A DNA stretch of 64,000 nucleotides from Arthrobacter sp. SLBN-112 (GCF_006715225.1 NZ_VFMU01000001.1:248001-312000); one strand, 5' to 3'. Counted from the first letter of the stretch, positions 49,020 through 58,275 are shown. Notes: generated from the letters alone by a model not told the origin. Program-made: numbers and translations.

Positions 49020-51035
49020 ATGACAGAGCAGGAAACCCACGGGCCGTCGAGCATCTGGACTAAGGTCCAGGGCATCGGTTTCGGTGGTGACTACAACCCT
49101 GAACAGTGGCCCGCCAGCGTGCGGTTGGAGGACCTGGAACTCATGCAGGAGGCGGGGGTGAACTTCCTCAGCGTCGGGATCTTCTCCTGGGCACTGCTGG
49201 AACCCTCCGAAGGGCACTACGACTTCGGGTGGCTGGACGAGGTGATGGACAACCTCGCGGGCATCGGCGTCAAAGTGGCCCTCGCCACCGCCACCGCCGC
49301 TCCCCCCGCCTGGCTGGTCCGCAGGCATCCGGAAATCCTGCCCGTCACGGCTGACGGAACCGTGCTGGGGCCGGGCTCGCGGCGGCACTACACGCCGTCG
49401 TCGGCCGTTTACCGCCGCTACGCCACCGGGATAACGCGCGCCCTCGCGGAACGGTACAAGGACCATCCGGCCCTGGCACTGTGGCATGTGGACAACGAAC
49501 TGGGTTGCCACGTCTCCGAGTTCTACGGGGACGAGGACGCCGCTGCCTTCCGCGCCTGGCTGGAGCGCCGGTACGGGAGCATCGATGCGCTCAACGCTTC
49601 CTGGGGGACGGCATTCTGGTCCCAGAACTACGGCTCCTTTGAGGAGATCCTGCCGCCTTCCGTTGCGCCGTCCACCCTGAACCCGGGCCAGCAGCTGGAT
49701 TTCCAGCGGTTCAACTCCTGGGCGCTGATGGACTACTACCGGGAGCTCGTGGCCGTCCTGCGCGAAGTCACCCCGGACATCCCCTGTACCACCAACCTGA
49801 TGGCATCCAGCGCCACCAAGTCCATGGACTACTTCGACTGGGCCAAGGACCTGGACGTCATCGCCAATGACCACTACCTGGTGGCCGCCGACCCCGAACG
49901 GCAGATCGAACTCGCGTTCAGCGCGGACCTCACACGGGGCATTGCCGGCGGCGACCCGTGGATCCTGATGGAACATTCGACGTCGGCCGTTAACTGGCAG
50001 CCGCGCAACCAGCCCAAGATGCCCGGCGAGATGCTGCGCAATTCACTGGCCCACGTGGCCCGCGGTGCGGACGCCGTGATGTTCTTCCAGTGGCGGCAGA
50101 GCTTTGCCGGGTCCGAGAAGTTCCATTCGGCCATGGTGCCGCACGGCGGACGCGACACCCGCGTGTGGCGTGAGGTGGTGGAGCTTGGGGCTGCGCTGAA
50201 ACGGCTTGAACCCGTGCGCGGTTCGCGGGTCCAGTCCCGCGCCGCGATTGTCTTTGACTACGAGGCGTGGTGGGCCAGCGAGATCGACTCCAAGCCCAGC
50301 ATCGACGTGAAGTACCTGGACCTGCTGCGGGCCTTCCACCGCGCACTCTTCCTCCGCGGGATTTCCGTGGACCTGGTTCATCCCTCTGCCTCCCTGGAAG
50401 GATACGACCTGGTCCTGGTGTGCACCCTGTACTCCATCACTGATGAGGCGGCCGCCAATATTGCCGCTGCTGCCACCGCCGGTGCCACGGTGCTGGTGAG
50501 CTACTTCAGCGGCATCGTGGACGAGAAGGACCATGTGCGGCTGGGCGGCTATCCCGGCGCCTTCCGCGAGCTTTTGGGGGTGCGGGTTGAGGAGTTCCAT
50601 CCCCTCCTTGCCGGTTCGCAGCTGAAGCTGAGCGACGGCACGGTGTCTTCGATCTGGAGCGAACACGTCCACCTGGCCGGTGCGGAGGCAGTTCAGTTTT
50701 TTACCGAGTACCCGCTGGAGGGCATCCCCTCCCTCACCCGGCACGCCGTGGGCAACGGGGCCGCCTGGTACCTGGCCACCTTCCCCGACCGGGACGGGAT
50801 TGATGCTGTCCTGGACAAACTGCTGGCCGAGTCCGGCGTCTCCCCCGTTGCCGCCGCTGATCCCGGCGTGGAACTGGTTCGACGGTTTTCCTCCGACGGG
50901 CAGAGCTACCTGTTCGCGATCAACCACACCCGTTCGGACGCTTCGGTGTCTGCCGCAGGCACCGACCTGCTGACCGGCGAGCCGTTTGCCGGCGTGATTC
51001 CGGCCGGCGGTGTTGCGGTGGTCTCCGAAGACTGA
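49020..51035 (+). CDS. Beta-galactosidase, GH42
   Basis: 671 residues. GH42 TIM barrel with the acid/base Glu in WHVDNELGCH (Glu 160) and the nucleophile in ILMEHSTSAVNWQPRN (Glu 318), then the trimerisation domain (RAAIVFDYEAWW onwards) and a C-terminal beta domain. No signal peptide: cytoplasmic hydrolysis of imported beta-galactosides, possibly galactan oligosaccharides. ATG 49020 has AAAGGAG 6 nt upstream. Divergent from the ABC importer with LacI-type boxes between. Confidence 0.95.
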   Translation: MTEQETHGPSSIWTKVQGIGFGGDYNPEQWPASVRLEDLELMQEAGVNFLSVGIFSWALLEPSEGHYDFGWLDEVMDNLAGIGVKVALATATAAPPAWLVRRHPEILPVTADGTVLGPGSRRHYTPSSAVYRRYATGITRALAERYKDHPALALWHVDNELGCHVSEFYGDEDAAAFRAWLERRYGSIDALNASWGTAFWSQNYGSFEEILPPSVAPSTLNPGQQLDFQRFNSWALMDYYRELVAVLREVTPDIPCTTNLMASSATKSMDYFDWAKDLDVIANDHYLVAADPERQIELAFSADLTRGIAGGDPWILMEHSTSAVNWQPRNQPKMPGEMLRNSLAHVARGADAVMFFQWRQSFAGSEKFHSAMVPHGGRDTRVWREVVELGAALKRLEPVRGSRVQSRAAIVFDYEAWWASEIDSKPSIDVKYLDLLRAFHRALFLRGISVDLVHPSASLEGYDLVLVCTLYSITDEAAANIAAAATAGATVLVSYFSGIVDEKDHVRLGGYPGAFRELLGVRVEEFHPLLAGSQLKLSDGTVSSIWSEHVHLAGAEAVQFFTEYPLEGIPSLTRHAVGNGAAWYLATFPDRDGIDAVLDKLLAESGVSPVAAADPGVELVRRFSSDGQSYLFAINHTRSDASVSAAGTDLLTGEPFAGVIPAGGVAVVSED

Positions 51036-51053
51036 GCGGACGCTCTAAGTACG

Positions 51054-51083
51054 ACGGCGGCGCCTCCTTTGGCGCCGCCGTTT
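51054..51083 (+). terminator. Terminator after the GH42 gene
   Basis: ACGGCGGCGCC / GGCGCCGCCGT hairpin with a 6-nt loop, then TT. It begins 18 bases past the stop. Confidence 0.75.
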
Positions 51084-51181
51084 CACTACGGACGGGGGGC
51101 AGCTGGCGGGCGCCTTTCCGGTTTTCCACATAGGGCTTTTGGGTGCGGGTAATTGTCGGACCCGGCTGCCACACTTTGGTT

Positions 51182-52756
51182 ATGGAAGCAGTTGTGGGCA
51201 CGGTTGCAGCAGGGTTGGGGGCAGTGCCATATACCGGGCCCGCTGCTGTCGATGCGCCTCCGTTTGCGGGCCCGTTTTCGTTTCTGTCCTCGCCTGCTGC
51301 CCCTTCCATTGCTGATGTCGTGAAGCTGTTGGCGTCTGTTCCCATGGCCAGCGATGATGCGGGGAAGATTGACCAGTTGCGGGAGCTGGAGGACCTGAAG
51401 TGCCTGGCCGGTGCCCGGCAGGCCGATACCACCGTTGCTTTTGATTTGTCGCAGCGGCGGGAGCAGGCCGTTGCCGGGGTCCCGGCCGCTGAGCAGGGTG
51501 CCGGGGTCGCGGCGCAGATCGCGCTGGCCCGGGGTGAATCCCCGGCCCGGGGGTCCCGGCTGCTGGGCCTGGCCAAAACCCTGACCGGGATGCCGCACAC
51601 CTTCGCCGCGTTCCGGAGTGGGTTGTTGAATGAGTGGCGGGTGACGCTGGTTGTGAGGGAAACCATCTGCCTCAGCCCCGGGGACCGGGCGGGGGTGGAT
51701 GAGGAACTCGGAGCCGACACCGGTGCCCTGGACGGCAGGGGAGATAAGGCCATTGTGGCCGCGGTCCGGGCCGCGGCGTACCGGCGGGACCCTGCCTCGG
51801 TTGCCAAGCGGGCCGCACGCGCGGCCACCGAACGGAGCGTGAGCCTGCGCCCGGCCCCGGACACCATGACGTACCTGACCGCGCTGCTGCCGGTCGCCCA
51901 AGGAGTCGCCGCGTACACCGCCCTCACCAAGGATGCCGACACGGCACGCGCGGCTGGGGATGAGAGGTCGCGGGGGCAGGTCATGGCCGACACCCTCGTC
52001 GAACGCGTCACCGGTACCCCGGGCGGGATCAGCGGGGTTCAGATCCAGCTCGTCATGACCGACCGCACCCTCCTCCAGGCCGATTCCGAACCCGCCCGGC
52101 TCCCCGGCTACGGCACCATCCCCGCAGCAGCCGCCCGGGACATCGCCCTCACCGGCATTGTTGGGAACGACCTTAGCCTCTGGGTCCGGCGGCTCTACAC
52201 AGCTCCGGTTACCGGTGAGTTGGTGGCGATGGACTCCAAGGCCCGGTTCTTCCCGGCGGGGTTGAAACGCTTCCTCCAGGTCCGGGATGACACCTGCCGC
52301 ACGCCGTACTGCGACGCCCCGATCCGCCACCACGACCACATCACCGCCTGGCACGATGGCGGCCCCACCAGCGCCGATAACGGCCAGGGCCTCTGCGAAG
52401 CCTGCAACCACACCAAAGAAACACCCGGCTGGACCACAAAACCCATCCCCGGACGTAGGCACACCGTCGCCACCACCACGCCAACCGGCCACACCTACCA
52501 CTCCACCGCACCACCACTGCCCGGAACCGGCCTGGGTAGGCGGCTCAAGGAACAGCTTCTGCACGGGGAGTCCTCCCCACCCTGCCCTCCGGCACGAACC
52601 CTTTCCGTCCAGGTCCTGGGGCGGGTCCTGCCCTCCGAGCCGGTCCGGCGGCCGGCTGAACCGGAACGACGACATAACGAGCTTCGGACCAGGCGAAGGG
52701 AACGCGGCTGCTCAATTCCACCACCCCGCCCGGGCAGCCTGACAACTGCGCTTTAA
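51182..52756 (+). CDS. DUF222 / HNH endonuclease protein (13E12-type)
   Basis: 524 residues. A DUF222 helical domain is followed by a C-terminal HNH nuclease core with Cys pairs (CRTPYCDAPIRHHDHITAWH, then CEACNHTKE), giving the HH and Asn of the HNH motif. Members are found in many copies in actinobacterial genomes (the 13E12 repeat family in mycobacteria) and are thought to be selfish or of unknown role. ATG 51182 is chosen; an in-frame upstream start at 51143 exists. It is unrelated in function to the sugar genes around it and separates the galactoside locus from the next importer. Confidence 0.88.
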   Translation: MEAVVGTVAAGLGAVPYTGPAAVDAPPFAGPFSFLSSPAAPSIADVVKLLASVPMASDDAGKIDQLRELEDLKCLAGARQADTTVAFDLSQRREQAVAGVPAAEQGAGVAAQIALARGESPARGSRLLGLAKTLTGMPHTFAAFRSGLLNEWRVTLVVRETICLSPGDRAGVDEELGADTGALDGRGDKAIVAAVRAAAYRRDPASVAKRAARAATERSVSLRPAPDTMTYLTALLPVAQGVAAYTALTKDADTARAAGDERSRGQVMADTLVERVTGTPGGISGVQIQLVMTDRTLLQADSEPARLPGYGTIPAAAARDIALTGIVGNDLSLWVRRLYTAPVTGELVAMDSKARFFPAGLKRFLQVRDDTCRTPYCDAPIRHHDHITAWHDGGPTSADNGQGLCEACNHTKETPGWTTKPIPGRRHTVATTTPTGHTYHSTAPPLPGTGLGRRLKEQLLHGESSPPCPPARTLSVQVLGRVLPSEPVRRPAEPERRHNELRTRRRERGCSIPPPRPGSLTTAL

Positions 52757-52757
52757 A

Positions 52758-52804
52758 CAGCTCTGCCCCGGAAGGAACCATGGGTTCCTTCCGGGGCAGA
52801 GCTG
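52758..52804. terminator. 22-bp perfect inverted repeat
   Basis: A perfect 22-base inverted repeat with a 3-nt loop (arms 52758-52779 and 52783-52804, starting CAGCTCTGCC), immediately past the HNH gene. No U-tract; long and perfectly matched, so it may terminate transcription from both sides or be the end of a mobile unit. Confidence 0.55.
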
Positions 52805-52877
52805 CCACCCGCCGTCGGACGTCTGTGATGAGGAGGCACCATACAGACGGTCCGGAGCCGTGTCGGCGGGGTGAGGA

Positions 52878-54251
52878 CTAGCTGCTGATGGCGGACTTCA
52901 TCTCGTCGGTCGCTTTCTTGCCTGCATCCTCTGGAGAGAGCCGTTCGAACAGGACTTCCGAGGTGTACCGCTTGATGATTTCCTGGATGGCTCCTGCACC
53001 CTTCGGGGGCGGCGCCGGTGCCTCGCCGAGCTCATCCTTGATCTGGTCGATAAATTTGACCACCTTAACGTCGGCCGGGGTGAGCTTCGGCTGGATCGCG
53101 GCCCGGACCTCGGAGTTGGGGTAGACACCGCGGTCAGCGAGGAGGGCCTCGCCGGCTTTGACGTTGTTGGTCAGGAAGTTGATGAACTTGGCCGTTTCCT
53201 GCGGGTGCTTGGTGCGCGAGGAGGCGGACCAGAACTGCGAGGCCTTGTACCAAAGGCCCGCATCATCAGCAGAGCCGGTCTTGGTGGGGAACCGCAGGAT
53301 CTTCAGGTCCCCGCCGCTTGCCTTCTCCAGCGCCGGAGCCTGGTTGGACCACCAGAAGGCCATGCCGTTCTTGCCGGTGGCCAGTCCGCTCTGGTCAAGC
53401 GGGGCAGCCTCGGCTTCCACCACCTCGGACGCGGACGGCACCGCCTTCTTCTGGCTCAGCTGCTTCAGGAAGGACCACCACTCGGCGATGTCGCCCGGCT
53501 CGAAGCCCAGCTTGCCGTCGGAGGTGTACAGCGACTTGCCGTTCTGCCGGAGCCAAACCCCCAGGGAAGCCTCATCAGTTCCGTACGCTGCAGCGCCATA
53601 GGTTCCCTTGGGCGACTTGGCGGTGATTTCTGCGGCAATGCGGCCAAAGTCATCCCACGTCCACTTGGTGTCGTCCGGGAGCGGCACTCCGGCTGCCTGG
53701 AAGACGGCGGGGTTGGCCAGGATGGTGGCGGCGTTGATGCCTGCGGCGATCCCGGTCAGTCCCTTCTCGCCCTTGCCGGCGTTCAGCGCCGCTTCGTCCA
53801 GTTTGGAAGTGTTGATGTCGTACTTGGACAGGTCAAGAAGGGCACCCCGGCTGGAGTACTCCGTGATGTACTTCTCATCCATCTGGATGATGTCCGGGGC
53901 ATCATTGGCCGCTACCTGGGTGGCCAGCTTGTCCCAGTAACCGCTCCAGTCGCCGAACTCGGGCTTGACCTTGATCTTCGGGTTTTCGGCTTCGAACTGC
54001 TTGATGGCCTCCTGGGTCAGCTGGGCGCGCTTGTCGCCGCCCCACCAGGAAAAGCGAAGCTCCACGGTGCCGTCGGCGTCTTGCGGGGCTGCTCCCCCGC
54101 CACAGGCGCTAAGGGCCATAACGGCGGCGACTGCGGCGGCAACCGCGCCGGCCTTACGGGTTCGGCCCAAACGGGGTGGGTGGCTGGTGCCTGATGCGGG
54201 TGCCCCTGCAGGCTGCTTGGCAGCAGACGCAGGACGGGGGAAAAGCGGCAC
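52878..54251 (-). CDS. Sugar-binding lipoprotein of the third ABC importer
   Basis: 457 residues, CUT1 binding protein. The lipobox is in VMALSACGGG after a signal helix; the N-terminus is long and Pro/Ala-rich before it. The mature part begins VELRFSWWGGDKRAQLTQEA and the C-terminus carries IIKRYTSEVLFERLSPEDAG, a CUT1 hallmark. GTG 54251 is chosen because GGAG lies about 6 nt upstream. It lies downstream of two permease genes but is separated from them by a terminator and a LacI-type box, so it is expressed independently. Confidence 0.92.
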   Translation of the reverse strand: MPLFPRPASAAKQPAGAPASGTSHPPRLGRTRKAGAVAAAVAAVMALSACGGGAAPQDADGTVELRFSWWGGDKRAQLTQEAIKQFEAENPKIKVKPEFGDWSGYWDKLATQVAANDAPDIIQMDEKYITEYSSRGALLDLSKYDINTSKLDEAALNAGKGEKGLTGIAAGINAATILANPAVFQAAGVPLPDDTKWTWDDFGRIAAEITAKSPKGTYGAAAYGTDEASLGVWLRQNGKSLYTSDGKLGFEPGDIAEWWSFLKQLSQKKAVPSASEVVEAEAAPLDQSGLATGKNGMAFWWSNQAPALEKASGGDLKILRFPTKTGSADDAGLWYKASQFWSASSRTKHPQETAKFINFLTNNVKAGEALLADRGVYPNSEVRAAIQPKLTPADVKVVKFIDQIKDELGEAPAPPPKGAGAIQEIIKRYTSEVLFERLSPEDAGKKATDEMKSAISS

Positions 54252-54335
54252 TGTGTACTCCGATCTTCGTTGATCCAGGTGCGGGTTGTTGTGGGGACAG
54301 CGGCTGACTCCAGCGGAAGTCTGGCCGAAAGCCGT

Positions 54336-54347
54336 GAAAGCGCTTTC
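54336..54347. promoter_or_regulatory. LacI-type operator upstream of the third binding protein
   Basis: GAAAGCGCTTTC, a perfect 12-base palindrome with a central CG, 85 bases before the binding-protein GTG start at 54251. Confidence 0.6.
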
Positions 54348-54429
54348 TGATCCTAATGCTATAAGTCGCTCACTTGTATTACAAGACGGTGCTGCCATGA
54401 AAATTGAGCGATTGGTGCACCGGAAAACC

Positions 54430-54468
54430 AAGACGAACGGCCCGCCGCTCGGACAGGCCGTTCGTCTT
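54430..54468 (-). terminator. Terminator after the permease pair
   Basis: AAGACGAACGGCC / GGCCGTTCGTCTT, 13 perfect base pairs with a 13-nt loop, 34 bases past the permease stop on the minus strand. It is followed there by GGTTTTCC. Confidence 0.75.
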
Positions 54469-54502
54469 TGAGGGTTGCGCCCGGCTTATGAGATGCCGGG
54501 GG

Positions 54503-55447
54503 TTATTTGATGCCCGTGGTGGCGATGCCCTTGATGAGGAACCGCTGGCCGAAGAGGAAGACCAGGAAGACCGGCAGCAGGGACACGATCGACATCGCGA
54601 ACAGGGAGCCCCAGCTCGTGGCCGACTGTGAATCCACGAACGCCCGCAACGCCACCGGAACGGTGAACATGTCCGGGTCCGTGAGGTAGATCAGGGCGCC
54701 GAAGAAGTCGTTCCAGGTCCAGATGAAGGTGAAGATGGTGGTGGTGGCCAGGGCCGGCACCATCAGCGGCAGGATGACCCGCAGGAAGATCCGCGGGTGG
54801 CCGGCGCCGTCGATCCTGGCGGCCTCATCCAGCTCCTTGGGGATGCCGCGGATGAACTGCACCATAAGGAAGACGAAGAACGCGTCCGTGGCGAGCAGCT
54901 TGGGCACCAGCAGTGGCCAGAAGGTATTAACCCAGCCGATCTGCGAGAACAGGATGTACTGCGGAACGATGACCACGTGGAACGGCAGCATGATGGTGAG
55001 CAGCATGATGCCGAAGAACAGCTTCTTACCCGTGAACTGGAGCCTGGCGAAGGCGTAGGCGGCCATGGAGCAGGAAACGAGGTTCCCCAGGATGGAGCCG
55101 ATCACCACGATGGCCGAGTTCAGCATGTAGTGGCCAAAGGGGTGCGTCAGCGCTGACCAGCCGGAGGTGTAGTTGCTCATTTCCAGGCTGTTGAGCCAGA
55201 GGCCCGGCTCGCGGAAGATCAGCTCATTGGGACGCAGGGAGGACACCACCATCCACAGGAGCGGGTAGATCATCAGCCCGCCGGCCAGGATCAGGATGCC
55301 ATGCTTCATCAGCGATTTACCGCGCTGGGCCCGGCTGAAGGCCAGCGTTCCACGGGACTCGCGGACCCGGCGCTTGCGGTTCTTAGGCTTGCCGTCGCCC
55401 GCGGACTTCTTGTCCGGGGTGGGCAGCGTCTCAAGCTTAGTCGTCAT
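54503..55447 (-). CDS. Sugar ABC transporter permease (MalG type), third importer
   Basis: 314 residues, six helices, EAA loop ELDEAARIDGAGHPRIFLRV. A basic, Lys/Arg-rich N-terminus of about 40 residues precedes helix 1. Closely related to the permease at 45640 in the core (AAYAFARLQFTGK, then TIMLPFHVVIVPQYILF). Its start overlaps the upstream permease stop by about 11 bases. A terminator follows it, separating it from the binding protein. Confidence 0.92.
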   Translation of the reverse strand: MTTKLETLPTPDKKSAGDGKPKNRKRRVRESRGTLAFSRAQRGKSLMKHGILILAGGLMIYPLLWMVVSSLRPNELIFREPGLWLNSLEMSNYTSGWSALTHPFGHYMLNSAIVVIGSILGNLVSCSMAAYAFARLQFTGKKLFFGIMLLTIMLPFHVVIVPQYILFSQIGWVNTFWPLLVPKLLATDAFFVFLMVQFIRGIPKELDEAARIDGAGHPRIFLRVILPLMVPALATTTIFTFIWTWNDFFGALIYLTDPDMFTVPVALRAFVDSQSATSWGSLFAMSIVSLLPVFLVFLFGQRFLIKGIATTGIK

Positions 55448-56381
55448 AGAAAACCCAATACTTAGAAGCGATGAAGTTGATGGCGGTGAACACGCCGATG
55501 ATGAGCAGCAACACCCACGCCATGGCGGACGCGTAGCCCATGTCGAACTGGCCGAAACCCTTTTGGTAGAGGTACAGCGTGAAGAACATGGTGGAGTCCG
55601 AAGGCCCGCCGTTGCCGCCGGAGACGATGAACGCCTGCGTGAACGACTGGAAGGAACCGATGATCTGCAGCACCAGGTTGAAGAAGATGATGGGGCTCAG
55701 CATGGGCAGGGTGATCTGCCGGAACTGCTGAAGCGTCGATGCGCCATCCACCCTGGCGGCCTCGTAGTACATGTTGGGGATCTGCCGCAGGCCTGCCAGG
55801 AAGATGATCATGGGGGCACCGAAGGTCCAGACGTGCAGCAGGATGATCGAGCCCAAAGCCGTACTGGGGTCCGAGATCCAGCCCGGACCCTGGATGCCGA
55901 ACATGGCGAGGACCTGGTTGACCAGCCCGGTGGTGCCGAAGATCTGCTTCCACAGGATGGCAACGGCAACCGAGCCGCCCAGGAGGGACGGCAAGTAGAA
56001 CACCGAACGGTAGAACGGCAGGCCTCGAAGCCCCTTATCCAGGACGAGCGCAATGAGCAGCGCCACGGCGAGCTGCAGCGGCACGCCCACAAAGACATAG
56101 GTGAACGTGACCCGGAGCGAGTTGTGCAGCCGGGCGTCGCTGAGCATCCGGGTGAAGTTGTCCAGCCCGGTCCACTCCGGCGGCTGGAGCAGGTTGTAGT
56201 CCGTGAAGGAAAGGTAGAGAGACATCAGCATGGGGCCGATGGTGATGGCCACCAGGCCCACCAGCCACGGCAGCAGGAAAATGTAGGCGGCCTTGTTGTC
56301 CCGCCTGTTGGCCTTCTTCTCCTCGGGGGTGGCTTTGCCTTTCCGCCGGGTGATGGAACTGAGCTCGCTGATGGCGCTCAC
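55437..56381 (-). CDS. Sugar ABC transporter permease (MalF type), third importer
   Basis: 314 residues, six helices; MalF-type start after a Lys-rich N-terminus (AAYIFLLPWLVGLVAITIGPM) and EAA loop ARVDGASTLQQFRQITLPML. The start is GTG 56381. First gene of the permease unit. The truncated binding-protein gene lies 339 bases away on the opposite strand. Confidence 0.92.
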   Translation of the reverse strand: MSAISELSSITRRKGKATPEEKKANRRDNKAAYIFLLPWLVGLVAITIGPMLMSLYLSFTDYNLLQPPEWTGLDNFTRMLSDARLHNSLRVTFTYVFVGVPLQLAVALLIALVLDKGLRGLPFYRSVFYLPSLLGGSVAVAILWKQIFGTTGLVNQVLAMFGIQGPGWISDPSTALGSIILLHVWTFGAPMIIFLAGLRQIPNMYYEAARVDGASTLQQFRQITLPMLSPIIFFNLVLQIIGSFQSFTQAFIVSGGNGGPSDSTMFFTLYLYQKGFGQFDMGYASAMAWVLLLIIGVFTAINFIASKYWVFYDD

Positions 56382-56720
56382 GGGACCTGCTCCATCCGGG
56401 ACGCCAGGGTCACGGCGGCCGGCGCCAGGGCCGGACGCAGTGTCCTGGAGATGTGTTTTGCGGCCATGTGGTCTCCTTTGGTCATCGTGGCCTCCACGTT
56501 ACGGTCATCGCCAGGCGATGGGGATCGGGCACTTCCGGCACGGCCTGCTGCCGCCTTGCAGGACTGCAGCATCCGGGGCCGGGAGTGCCGTTTGAATTGC
56601 GGCTCCGTACCAAAGTAAACGGTTTCTTGACTCCTGTATAGCCCTTTGTTAGTTTTTGAGAAAACGTTTTCTGTTACCTGCGTCGCGCCACCCCAACCAA
56701 CAAGCCGAGGGGCACAACCA
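56382..56720. other. 339-base divergent region before the binding-protein remnant
   Basis: Divergent control region between the permease unit and the pseudogene. It holds a LacI-type palindrome (AGAAAACGTTTTCT, 56659-56672) and an AT-rich stretch around 56610-56660 that could hold promoters. No intact gene is supported inside it. Confidence 0.5.
56659..56672. promoter_or_regulatory. LacI-type operator
   Basis: AGAAAACGTTTTCT, a perfect 14-base palindrome sharing its core with the operator at 24622. Lies 48 bases before the ATG of the binding-protein remnant. Confidence 0.6.
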
Positions 56721-57064
56721 ATGAAGTTTGGTGTCAAGAAATCCGTCATGGGCGTCACCGGCGTTGTTGCCGCCCTCGCCTTGGCCGTGACCCGCTGCGG
56801 CAGCAGCCAGCAGGCCGGAAAAGCGGGGACGCCGGAAGACCCTGTCACCATCCGTTTCGCCTGGTGGGGCAACGATTCGAGGGCGAAAACCATTATGGAA
56901 GTTATCAAAGCCTTCGAAGCCGCAAACCCCACCATCAAGGTCCAGGATCTTCGACCACCATGGAAGTATTGAACCGTTACAACACCGATGTACTTTTTGG
57001 AAAGATCTCCCCGCGGGACGCAGCCAAGGGCATGATCTCCGAGGTCACCCAAAACTTGGGCTGA
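56721..57064 (+). pseudogene. Internally deleted sugar-binding-protein gene
   Basis: Residual CUT1 binding-protein gene. The 5' part encodes a signal-like N-terminus and a mature start (VTIRFAWWGNDSRAKTIMEV), ending after about 83 codons with a stop at 56970-56972. About 20 bases before that stop, near 56955, the sequence switches to the 3' end of such a gene in another frame: MEVLNRYNTDVLFGKISPRD, ending at 57064, matching the C-terminus of the protein at 52878. Roughly 300 internal codons are missing. The lipobox is also damaged (VTRC instead of an LxxC with small residues). GAGGGG lies upstream of ATG 56721. Confidence 0.8.
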
Positions 57065-57117
57065 CCAGACCGTCCGCCCGTAAAGGCCAGCATCACCATC
57101 GGAAGGAGGCCGGCACA

Positions 57118-58269
57118 GTGCCCCCCGCAGAAATGACCCCACCAGCACCGATCCCGGCAGCACGGCCCAGCGCCATCGCCGGCTACAACGACTGGCCCGC
57201 CTACTTGCGCAAGCATCCACGCCACCAGGCGTCCACCCGCCCTGCGCAGGAGTTCTCGGACGCCTTGGGTGTGCCGGGCGCAGGGGCAGCCCCCGAAGTA
57301 ACAGTGCACTGGGAGGAAACGTACGACGGCGCCACCACCTCCCAGCTCAGCTGGCAGTTGGGCTTCGGGCCGCGGACAACGGGCTGGCTGGTCCGGCCGG
57401 CCGGAAGTTCAGGGCCCCTCCCGGGGGTCCTGGCCCTGCACTGCCATGGCGGAAACAAGTTCGGCGGGGCCGACCGGCTGGTGGAATTACCGGACACCCA
57501 CCCGTCGGCCGCGGCCGCCCGCGCTGGCCACTACGACGGCCGGGCCCTGGCCACCGACGTCGCACGGCGCGGCTTCGCTGTCCTGGCCCATGACACTTTC
57601 GCCTGGGGCAGCCGCAGATTCGACCTTTCAACTCCACCCTGGCGGATCGCCTCGGCGACAGCGGCGAGGCAGGCGCAGTGGCGGGAGGACGGCGTCGTGC
57701 CCTCCGACGCCGACCAATACAACGCTGCTGCGGGTTTCCACGAAGACACTGTTGCCAAAGCCGCCGGCCTCCTGGGCACCAGCCTGGCCGGTATGGTGGC
57801 GCACGACGACCTTGCCGCCCTCGACATCCTGGCGGCCCTGCCGGAGGTGGACCAGGACAGGCTCGGCTGCATCGGCTTCTCCGGCGGCGGCGGCCGGTCA
57901 CTCGCCCTCTCAGTCCTCAGCCCGCGTATCCGGGCCGCCGTGGTGACCTGCATGATGACCACCTTCGAATCCCTTCTCCCTGCCTACCTGGACGCCCATT
58001 CCTGGCTGCTGCAGACGCCCGGGCTGTGGAAACTGGGCGACTGGCCGGAACTCACAGCCCGATCAGCCGAAACCCGGTTCCTGGTGCAGTATGCCCTGGC
58101 CGACGAGCTCTTTCCGGAGGACGGGATGCGCCAGGCGCACCGGATCCTGGAATCCCTGCACGACGGCACCGGCCGGTACACGGGCAGCTTCCAGCCCGGC
58201 GGGCACGTCTTCACCGCTGCCATGCAGGACGAAGGCCTTGATTTCCTGGCCAAAGCGCTGGCATTCTGA
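57118..58269 (+). CDS. Alpha/beta hydrolase (acetylesterase-like)
   Basis: 383 residues. Alpha/beta hydrolase with the oxyanion-hole segment LALHCHGGNKFGG, the nucleophile elbow GFSGGGGRS, an acidic residue in YALADELFPEDG and the His in QPGGHVFT. Resembles dienelactone-hydrolase or acetylxylan-esterase-type enzymes that deacylate sugars. No signal peptide. GTG 57118 has GGAGG 8-9 nt upstream. It starts 53 bases after the binding-protein remnant and 49 bases before the oxidoreductase fusion, so it belongs to that sugar unit. Confidence 0.85.
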   Translation: MPPAEMTPPAPIPAARPSAIAGYNDWPAYLRKHPRHQASTRPAQEFSDALGVPGAGAAPEVTVHWEETYDGATTSQLSWQLGFGPRTTGWLVRPAGSSGPLPGVLALHCHGGNKFGGADRLVELPDTHPSAAAARAGHYDGRALATDVARRGFAVLAHDTFAWGSRRFDLSTPPWRIASATAARQAQWREDGVVPSDADQYNAAAGFHEDTVAKAAGLLGTSLAGMVAHDDLAALDILAALPEVDQDRLGCIGFSGGGGRSLALSVLSPRIRAAVVTCMMTTFESLLPAYLDAHSWLLQTPGLWKLGDWPELTARSAETRFLVQYALADELFPEDGMRQAHRILESLHDGTGRYTGSFQPGGHVFTAAMQDEGLDFLAKALAF

Positions 58270-58275
58270 CCACTT

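Noticed and set aside
51182..52756. Homing endonuclease or restriction enzyme
   Set aside because: The HNH motif is real, but the DUF222 architecture is the common 13E12-type family; no methylase, intron or recognition target is nearby.
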